A stretch of 26,316 nt of DNA. It comes from JAGLQA01 sp023135565 (GTDB taxonomy: Bacteria; Acidobacteriota; Aminicenantia; UBA2199). Each line of letters begins with the position of its first letter. Position 1 is the stretch's first letter. Below are positions 21,320 through 26,316 of this stretch, piece after piece. The notes beneath the pieces are model-generated. The model was not told the origin of the DNA. It saw only the letters and a program-made list of their open reading frames with translations, and did not search any database. The stretch is from NCBI GenBank assembly GCA_030639305.1, contig DAOWCY010000095.1, forward strand, positions 1 through 26,316. The letters run 5' to 3'. A program made the translations under genes and the position numbers.

Positions 21320-22450
21320 TTAATTTTTTCCAATGTTCATGTACAAATCTTCGTATTCTTTTACGATGCTTTCCCATGAAAGCGCTAAGGCCCGCTGACG
21401 CGCATGAAACGACATTTCGGCCAGTTCCGGGGGATTATTTTTTAAACGGAGAATGGTTTCCACGAAGAGGGCGGGATCATTGTCTTTTACCAACACCGCT
21501 TCCGGGCCGGGAAAATAAGCCCTGATGGATTCCAGGCCGCTGGATACCACGGGCAGCCCACAGGCGCAGCCTTCTAATAAAAAAGTGTTGGCCGTGGCGT
21601 CCTGCATGGGCAAAAATAAAATATCACAGCTTCGATATAGTTCCAAAAGCTCCGCGTCGGTTATGTTTTCATGAAAAAAGATATTACCCAAAGCGGGGTG
21701 CTCGATCTTTTCCGGCGCAACTAAATGAAACTCTATTTGCGGCTCTTTTTGCAATAGTGCCGCGGTTTTGAAAATTGCTTCGTAGTCCCGCAGCCAGACG
21801 CCGCCGCCCAAACAGAGGAATTTTTTTTGGCCGGCTTGCCGCGAAGCGGCTGAACAAAAGTTTTTGGAGGTGTCGGAACCTTTTTTCAAAAAGGTTCTGA
21901 CCCGCCGGAGGCTATTTGGCTTAAAATGCCCGGTGTCCACGCCCAAAAGAATAGTGCGAATGCGCTGCGGCGGCAAAAACTGTTCAAAAAACTCGGCCTG
22001 TGTGGGCGATACTACTACAACAGAATCCACCTGCTTGACGATGTCCATATTAATGATCGGTTCCAGCACCTGCGGCGGCTGGTGAAACATAGCAATAATC
22101 TTCGGGAATTTTTTCAAATGGCGAAATTTCTTGAACCATCCGGGCAAAAACATCAAAGTATGCTCCGCGTCCAACAAATGAATGATGTCGATTTTCTTAA
22201 ACACACTGCCGGCAAACAACGACATTTCAGTCCATAGATCGTTTAACTTATATTCCTGCACCCGGTTTTCCGCTGTGCGCCGGCGCCAATACCCTTTAAC
22301 AAAAGGAAGCCGGAATTTTTCATCTCCCATGGGCACATTACGCATCTTTATTTTAAATTTCCGCCGGTCGAAATATCCGCCGAAAGCATTAAAAGCCGTA
22401 TGCTTACCCCAATGGGGATAATAAGTTTTAACCATATATATAGATTTCAA
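21320..22450 (-). CDS. GT4-family glycosyltransferase with in-frame repeat insertion
   Basis: This is a GT-B glycosyltransferase of 376 residues. It has an N-terminal domain with IDIIHLLDAEHTL and VVVVSPTQAEFFEQF, and the usual hinge strand ILLGVDTGHFKP. The donor domain has FLCLGGGVWLRDYEAIFKTA and the late motif NTFLLEGCACGLPVVSS. Between hinge and donor domain, residues 180-205 (from SLRRVRTF to SAASRQAG) are encoded by a copy of the intergenic repeat, inserted with no loss of frame. I favour the TTG at 22450 as start. It gives MKSIYMVKTYYPHW and has GGAGG 4 nt upstream, contributed by repeat R9; the ATG at 22435 has no ribosome site. Sugar specificity is unknown. Confidence 0.78.
   Translation of the reverse strand: MKSIYMVKTYYPHWGKHTAFNAFGGYFDRRKFKIKMRNVPMGDEKFRLPFVKGYWRRRTAENRVQEYKLNDLWTEMSLFAGSVFKKIDIIHLLDAEHTLMFLPGWFKKFRHLKKFPKIIAMFHQPPQVLEPIINMDIVKQVDSVVVVSPTQAEFFEQFLPPQRIRTILLGVDTGHFKPNSLRRVRTFLKKGSDTSKNFCSAASRQAGQKKFLCLGGGVWLRDYEAIFKTAALLQKEPQIEFHLVAPEKIEHPALGNIFFHENITDAELLELYRSCDILFLPMQDATANTFLLEGCACGLPVVSSGLESIRAYFPGPEAVLVKDNDPALFVETILRLKNNPPELAEMSFHARQRALALSWESIVKEYEDLYMNIGKN
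21836..21912 (-). repeat. composite hairpin repeat, copy R8, inside the GT4 coding sequence
   Basis: The minus strand from GCCTCCGGCGGG through a hairpin with arms GAACCTTTTT/AAAAAGGTTC, then CTCCAAAAACTTTTG, to GCCGC-TTC-GCGGCAA follows copy R2 (989-1065) module by module. It spans the same 77 bases. The gene reads straight through it without a stop. Confidence 0.85.
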
Positions 22451-22453
22451 TTT

Positions 22454-22620
22454 GCCTCCGGCGGCCCCTGCCGGGGGGGCCAAACTTTTGAAAAAGTTTG
22501 AACAAAACTTCTTATAATTTAGAATTAAAAGCGCTCACTCGCTGCCCCCGTGCGTACGGGGTTAGAATCAAAAGCACTCCCTGCCGCGAAGCGGCTTATC
22601 GCCTCCCCGTGCGTACGGGG
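22454..22620 (+). repeat. composite hairpin repeat, copy R9
   Basis: The copy has GCCTCCGGCGGCCCCTGCCG, the A/T hairpin AAACTTTTGAAAAAGTTT at 22482-22499, AACTTCTTATAATTTAGAAT, and CCCCGTGCGTACGGGG. It then has the hairpin GCCGC-GAA-GCGGC near 22583-22595 and a second CCCCGTGCGTACGGGG ending at 22620. The left edge supplies the ribosome site of the GT4 gene, and the right edge encodes the last residues of the fusion protein. Confidence 0.87.
22455..22459 (-). promoter_or_regulatory. repeat-derived ribosome-binding site of the GT4 gene
   Basis: GGAGG on the minus strand lies 4 nt before the TTG at 22450. As at 990-994, it is the edge of the GCCTCCGG repeat module. Confidence 0.55.
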
Positions 22621-25301
22621 TCATTTTTTTTCTTTTTGTCCCGCAAAAAACGCTTCAAAAACAACTTAATGTAAAACCGGTGAAATTCCCAATCATTCCG
22701 GTACTTCCCGGCTACTTTCCACTTTTCATAAGCCATCCGCGACCGGCTGAGTTCGGAAATACCCGGATCAAAAGCGGCAATCACCGTGTCGGAATTAAAA
22801 AACTGCAATCCCTCCATATATGAATTGAATATAATATTGTAATCGGCGCATATCTTAAACCGGGTGTCGAAACATCGCCGCCTTAACACTTCCGCCCTGG
22901 CAAATAGACTCTGATGTGTGAAAACCATGGTCTTCCACAATATATCGAAATCCCAGGCTTTAACAACGCCATCAAAATCACCGCCTAAGAAAAAAGTATC
23001 CCCGTATATAAAATCCGCATCCCCGTAATCTTTCGCGAATACTTTTTCTACCGTATCCTTTTCATAAAAAAAATCCCCGGCGTTCATGAAATTTATCCAG
23101 TCCCCCGAGGCCAGGGCAATCCCTTTGTTCATGGCGTCATAAATGCCCTTGTCCGCTTCGCTGACCCAGAAATCGATCCTGTCTTCGTACTCTTTTACCA
23201 ATTCTAAGGTGCCGTCGGTAGACGCGCCATCGATCAAAATAAATTCGATGTTATCATAGGTTTGACCGGTAATTGAGTCCAATGTTTTCTTTAGGGCTTG
23301 GGCGTCATTCTTCACCACGGTGACTACCGTAACTAAGGGTTTGCCGGGCAGGGATTTTTTCTCAGCTCCTTTCAGCCTTAAACCACCGTGGGGACTGTTA
23401 CCGGGGCCATTATAAACCGGGACCGCCTTCCGCCCCTTTTCAACCTGTTTCGCAATGTTTTTCCGGGAAACCTCAGCGGTTGGGGTCAACGACCGCATAT
23501 TATCAACATGGCCGGGAACGTGTTTTCCAGGCCCCTCAGAGGCTGCGGACGCCGTCCGCTTGAAGCAGGGCAGCCAACCGATAAAAAATTTCGCCACCCT
23601 GACAATACGGGAACCGATCCAGAAAGTATAAGAATCATAAATCCGTTTTAATTGTTGTTCATAGGTTTCGATTTTTTGCCCGCTGCGCTCAATCTCCCGC
23701 TGCAGCACGGAAAGGCGGTTGTTCAACTGCCGCTCTCTTTCCCGGGATTTTTCGGCTTCCTGTTTTGCGGTCCGGTTTTTCTCCTCCAGGAGGGATTTTT
23801 TTTGGGCGATCAGTTCGTTTTTCTTTTTAAGTTTTCCGTCCTGTTTTTTTATTCGATCAACCTGTTTTTCGATCTGTTCAGCTTGATGCCCGATCTGTTC
23901 AGCCTGGGCCCGGATTTGTTCAACCCGTCCCTCATTCTCCTTTTTCTGCTTGCCCAGCAGTTCGCGCTGCTCCTGGATTTGATCATCCTGCTGCGCAACC
24001 CGCTTTTTTTGTCCTTCGATCAACTCCTGCAGCCGGTGCATCTGCTCTTCCTGCTCCCCGATCAGGTCGTTCAACTGGTCGATACGTTCATTCTTTTCCT
24101 CGAGCTGCCGTTCTTTTTGTTCGATTTGCTCTTTTGTTTCCTTGATTTGTTCTTGTTTTTCCTTGATTTGCTCTTTTTTCTGTTTGATAAGGGTATTTTT
24201 TTTGGCGATAGCCTCGTTCTTCTCTTTAAAAAGACCACGGTCTTCCCGGATTTGCTCGATCTTCTCCCGCAGCCGCTGCTCCTTTACCAGCAATTCTTTT
24301 TCCTGCTTTTCGATAAACTCTTCCTTTTGCCGCACCAGGATTTCCCTGTCCTTTTTTTCTACCCGGTACCTGTGGGAAAGGGCGGTGGGAGTCAAACCGT
24401 ACAGCCCATTCTCTTCCTGGACCATTTTTTCTACTACTGTATACTTGCCCAGGATTTCGTCTTTTGTAAAAGAGTAAGGGATGCGACAGCGGTCTAAAAG
24501 CGCCGTGTACTTCTCCAAAAAGCGGTCATATATTTCAAAGGCCTGCGCCGACACCTCATGGAGTTCGGTCACGGCTCCTACTTTTTTCCCGGCTAAACGG
24601 CTGTACTCCCGGCGCACAGGTAAACCTAAGAAAGTACACAGTTTCTCTACTGTTTCGCCGCGCTGTTTTACCACTTCTTCATGGCAGAGAATTAACGGTT
24701 TGTCGGCGCTTGCCTCGAAACCGCGAAGAGCAAAAGAATTCATGTATTCCCAATAAAACAACTCTTTTTCTACCCGCGTCGGGAAATCCTGCGGCGGAAG
24801 ATTTTTTTCAAACACCCGGTTCACTTCCTGCAAAAAACGGGGAAAATCGTCGTGGTGGAATTCACCGCCGAAAAAAGAAAACAACGATAAAACGGAATTG
24901 ACCGAGTCCGCGGGATTACGGATAATAAAAATGAACTTTGTGCCCGGTGATAGGCTTTTTAACAGCGAGAAGCGGCCATTGGCCCTGATGAACTTCAGCA
25001 GGACGTTGGGCGAGGAAAAAAACAACCCCTTTAAATAGTCGTTGTTTAAATAGGGCTGCGGGTCGGTGATCAACAGGGGCAGAGTGAGATGATTAAAAAT
25101 GCCTGCACTGGAAATGGCGTCCATGGAATCGAAATTGTGGGAAACGTTAAAATAACTGTCGTTAAAGTACTCTTTTTCCCACAAAAACGGTTCGTAAACA
25201 AAATCCGCTGCCGTTCCGAAAGTGTCGCCCATCACCTGCTGTAATAGGGTGTATAAAGCTGTAGTGCCGGAACGGGCCGCTCCTAAAATACAAATTTTCA
25301 T
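22596..25301 (-). CDS. sulfotransferase / coiled coil / GT2 glycosyltransferase fusion
   Basis: This 901-residue protein has three parts. Residues 1-285 are a sulfotransferase domain with loop LGAARSGTTAL (6-16) and the 3'-phosphate motif RNPADSVNS (Arg128, Ser136). Residues about 315-555 are a long charged coiled coil rich in Glu, Gln and Lys, closed by YDSYTFWIGSRIVRVAKFF (555-573). Residues 655-885 are a GT2 domain with VTVVTVVKNDAQALKKTLDS, DGASTDG (691-697), EADKGIYDAMNKGIALASGD and the metal site NAGD (740-743). The linker at 580-592 is encoded by a 34-bp repeat unit. The last seven or eight residues are encoded by repeat R9. It would add a sugar and sulfate a glycan from one polypeptide. 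The start overlaps the preceding GT2 stop as ATGA. The order of the two reactions is not known. Confidence 0.85.
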   Translation of the reverse strand: MKICILGAARSGTTALYTLLQQVMGDTFGTAADFVYEPFLWEKEYFNDSYFNVSHNFDSMDAISSAGIFNHLTLPLLITDPQPYLNNDYLKGLFFSSPNVLLKFIRANGRFSLLKSLSPGTKFIFIIRNPADSVNSVLSLFSFFGGEFHHDDFPRFLQEVNRVFEKNLPPQDFPTRVEKELFYWEYMNSFALRGFEASADKPLILCHEEVVKQRGETVEKLCTFLGLPVRREYSRLAGKKVGAVTELHEVSAQAFEIYDRFLEKYTALLDRCRIPYSFTKDEILGKYTVVEKMVQEENGLYGLTPTALSHRYRVEKKDREILVRQKEEFIEKQEKELLVKEQRLREKIEQIREDRGLFKEKNEAIAKKNTLIKQKKEQIKEKQEQIKETKEQIEQKERQLEEKNERIDQLNDLIGEQEEQMHRLQELIEGQKKRVAQQDDQIQEQRELLGKQKKENEGRVEQIRAQAEQIGHQAEQIEKQVDRIKKQDGKLKKKNELIAQKKSLLEEKNRTAKQEAEKSRERERQLNNRLSVLQREIERSGQKIETYEQQLKRIYDSYTFWIGSRIVRVAKFFIGWLPCFKRTASAASEGPGKHVPGHVDNMRSLTPTAEVSRKNIAKQVEKGRKAVPVYNGPGNSPHGGLRLKGAEKKSLPGKPLVTVVTVVKNDAQALKKTLDSITGQTYDNIEFILIDGASTDGTLELVKEYEDRIDFWVSEADKGIYDAMNKGIALASGDWINFMNAGDFFYEKDTVEKVFAKDYGDADFIYGDTFFLGGDFDGVVKAWDFDILWKTMVFTHQSLFARAEVLRRRCFDTRFKICADYNIIFNSYMEGLQFFNSDTVIAAFDPGISELSRSRMAYEKWKVAGKYRNDWEFHRFYIKLFLKRFLRDKKKKNDPVRTGRR
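23528..23561 (+). repeat. 34-bp repeat unit inside the fusion gene linker
   Basis: The unit CCAGGCCCCTCAGAGGCTGC followed by GGACGCCGTCCGCT matches 21286-21319 at 32 of 34 positions. It is translated on the minus strand as the linker around RTASAASEGPGKH, between the coiled-coil tail and the GT2 domain. Confidence 0.8.
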
Positions 25302-26113
25302 TTTTTCTTCTTCTTGTAATTATCTTTTATTTTATTTAAAAAAACCTTAAACTCGGTTTTTGCTTCTTTCCTAACGCTCCTGTCTATTAGAGGCAGGTTC
25401 TTTTTGAATATCTTTTTCATCCACTTGATATGCTGGGGAACAGGCCAGGAAGAGAGACCGGCACCGTGCCTGCGGTAACAGGTGCCGTTTATGCCGGTAT
25501 AATAATACTCGTACTTTGCCGCCAGCCTGAGTTTCAGGTCCCAGTCCTCGTAAATAGGGAAGCGGGAATCGTAGCCGCCTATGGCAAAATAGGCGTCTTT
25601 TTTTTGCACGAAATCCCGGGGAATCATACAGGAGCGGGTGATGATGCCTGCTAAGATATTTCCTTCTTTTATATTCTTCGGGGTGCCCAAAAAACGCATC
25701 ACAGTGCCGTCTCCTTTTACCATAACGATATTTGAAAAAGCGATAACATCTTTGTTTTCGTTTTTTTTACAGCGGGAGATCACTTCCATTTCCTTTGCTA
25801 ATTTTTGTTGATCGTAGTAATAATCGTCACTGTCTAAAGTGGTGATATATTCGCCCTGGGCCTGGCGGATAGCTTCATGCCGGGCCGCCGCCACGCCGAT
25901 GTTTTTCCGGCTGAAGACGGCCCTGACCACGGCGGGGTGTTTTTTTTCGTATTCTTTGATGATCCCCGGGGAGTCGTCGGTAGAGCAGTCGTCGAAAAGG
26001 ACGATTTCCAGGTCTTTAAAGGACTGTTTTAGGATGCTGTCGAAGCATTCTTTTATATAAACGGCATTATTGTAGTTAGCTACGATTACAGATAATAAAG
26101 GTTTCTTTTTCAT
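25298..26113 (-). CDS. GT2-family glycosyltransferase
   Basis: This is a GT-A fold glycosyltransferase of 271 residues. The start LLSVIVANYNNAVYIKECFDS (6-26) is followed by DDCSTDDS (41-48) and RHEAIRQAQGEYITTLDSDD, which ends with the D-x-D metal site (94-97). A conserved-looking late segment YEDWDLKLRLAAKYEY supplies the probable catalytic base (E-D-W motif). I choose the ATG at 26113, with AGGTG about 8 nt upstream; the in-frame GTG at 26125 lies within that ribosome site. It couples to the fusion gene by a 4-bp ATGA overlap. The donor and acceptor sugars are unknown. Confidence 0.88.
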   Translation of the reverse strand: MKKKPLLSVIVANYNNAVYIKECFDSILKQSFKDLEIVLFDDCSTDDSPGIIKEYEKKHPAVVRAVFSRKNIGVAAARHEAIRQAQGEYITTLDSDDYYYDQQKLAKEMEVISRCKKNENKDVIAFSNIVMVKGDGTVMRFLGTPKNIKEGNILAGIITRSCMIPRDFVQKKDAYFAIGGYDSRFPIYEDWDLKLRLAAKYEYYYTGINGTCYRRHGAGLSSWPVPQHIKWMKKIFKKNLPLIDRSVRKEAKTEFKVFLNKIKDNYKKKKK

Positions 26114-26143
26114 TTGGTTTTTCACCTACTATTAAATTATTTT

Positions 26144-26212
26144 GCCTCCGGCGGGGGTGCGGCGCACCCACCCTCTTTGCCTCCGGCGGCCCTGCCGGGG
26201 GCCAAACTTTTG
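26144..26212 (+). repeat. composite hairpin repeat, copy R12
   Basis: The copy has GCCTCCGGCGGGGG, the hairpin GGGTGC-GGC-GCACCC at 26155-26169, then GCCTCCGGCGGCCCTGCCGG and a truncated A/T arm (CCAAACTTTTGA). It gives the uninterrupted sequence that copy R1 had before the MITE-like insertion. Confidence 0.8.
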
Positions 26213-26227
26213 ATTATTGACCAGCTA

Positions 26228-26303
26228 AAATTCCCCTCTTGAGAGGGGTGGCACTGAGGGGCTTTTTTGTTTTTTGCCCCGAAGTGACGGGGTGTGTTAG
26301 CTC
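26228..26303. repeat. different palindromic repeat at the right edge
   Basis: CCCCTCTTGAGAGGGG at 26233-26248 is a perfect palindrome. It is followed by GGCACTGAGGGGC, a T-rich spacer, and GCCCCGAAGTGACGGGG then TGTGTT. Similar strings are scattered in many bacterial genomes. It is unlike the repeat family found in the rest of the window. No gene is present between 26126 and the right edge. Confidence 0.5.
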
Positions 26304-26316
26304 GTCGAAAAGCACC

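Noticed and set aside
22454..22620. Repeat hairpins as Rho-independent terminators
   Set aside because: The GC hairpins (CCCCGTGCGTACGGGG and GCCGCGAAGCGGC) are not followed by U-runs on the transcribed strand, and the same repeats occur inside open genes. Termination is not supported.
23870..24360. CRISPR-like or tandem DNA array in the region of short recurring TTGATCTGTTC-type strings
   Set aside because: The recurrence follows coiled-coil codon usage in frame; there are no constant repeats with unique spacers.
23652..24497. Plus-strand frame of 281 codons rich in Leu and Phe, looking like a membrane protein
   Set aside because: It is the mirror of the Glu/Gln/Lys coiled coil on the minus strand; reverse-complemented Glu/Lys/Gln codons give Phe/Leu. 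It has no ribosome site or family resemblance.

Overview
The window is a dense, one-directional block of bacterial surface-glycan genes. All 22 intact coding regions lie on the minus strand, so transcription runs from the right edge to the left. Shine-Dalgarno sites are clear and there are several ATGA or TAATG overlaps. The host is a bacterium of moderate GC content. The phylum cannot be fixed from this sequence, because nothing here is a phylogenetic marker. The intergenic repeat style, with many short GC-rich and A/T-rich hairpins, is idiosyncratic and should identify the lineage by search.

Layout in transcription order. (1) 26.1-22.6 kb: a GT2 glycosyltransferase overlapping a 901-residue sulfotransferase / coiled-coil / GT2 fusion. 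(2) 22.45-13.3 kb: a GT4 enzyme carrying a repeat inserted in frame, four Rossmann methyltransferase-like proteins, three sulfotransferases of different families, and a membrane-anchored sulfatase-fold enzyme with Thr in place of the formylglycine Cys. (3) 13.0-9.8 kb: behind a good sigma70-type promoter, a GT4 enzyme and a sulfotransferase, both ending in coiled coil plus a basic tail. (4) 9.6-1.8 kb: four glycosyltransferases, then two near-identical sulfotransferases separated by an AT-rich NKWYS-type sulfotransferase-like gene and pseudogene debris. (5) 1.6-0.4 kb: an unrelated dCMP deaminase and a P-loop nucleotide kinase.

Eight sulfotransferase-fold domains, eight glycosyltransferase domains and four methyltransferase-like proteins point to assembly and heavy decoration (sulfation, probably methylation) of an extracellular polysaccharide or glycolipid. 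No flippase, polymerase, ABC exporter or PAPS synthesis gene is in the window, so the locus must extend further or use genes elsewhere.

Three things stand out. First, one protein joins a sulfotransferase to a glycosyltransferase through a long coiled coil, and two other enzymes with different folds carry the same kind of coiled coil plus S-x-[S/T]-[W/F] tail; this may be a shared assembly module. Second, a modular family of hairpin repeats fills the gaps, and it also sits inside coding sequence (in frame in one GT4 gene and in the fusion linker), forms the C-termini of two proteins and supplies ribosome-binding sites for two genes. This resembles the Rickettsia palindromic elements but lies in a different kind of locus. 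Third, one repeat copy at the left edge is split by a 121-bp MITE-like element with 19-bp inverted ends and a 10-bp target duplication; uninterrupted copies in the same window show the empty site.
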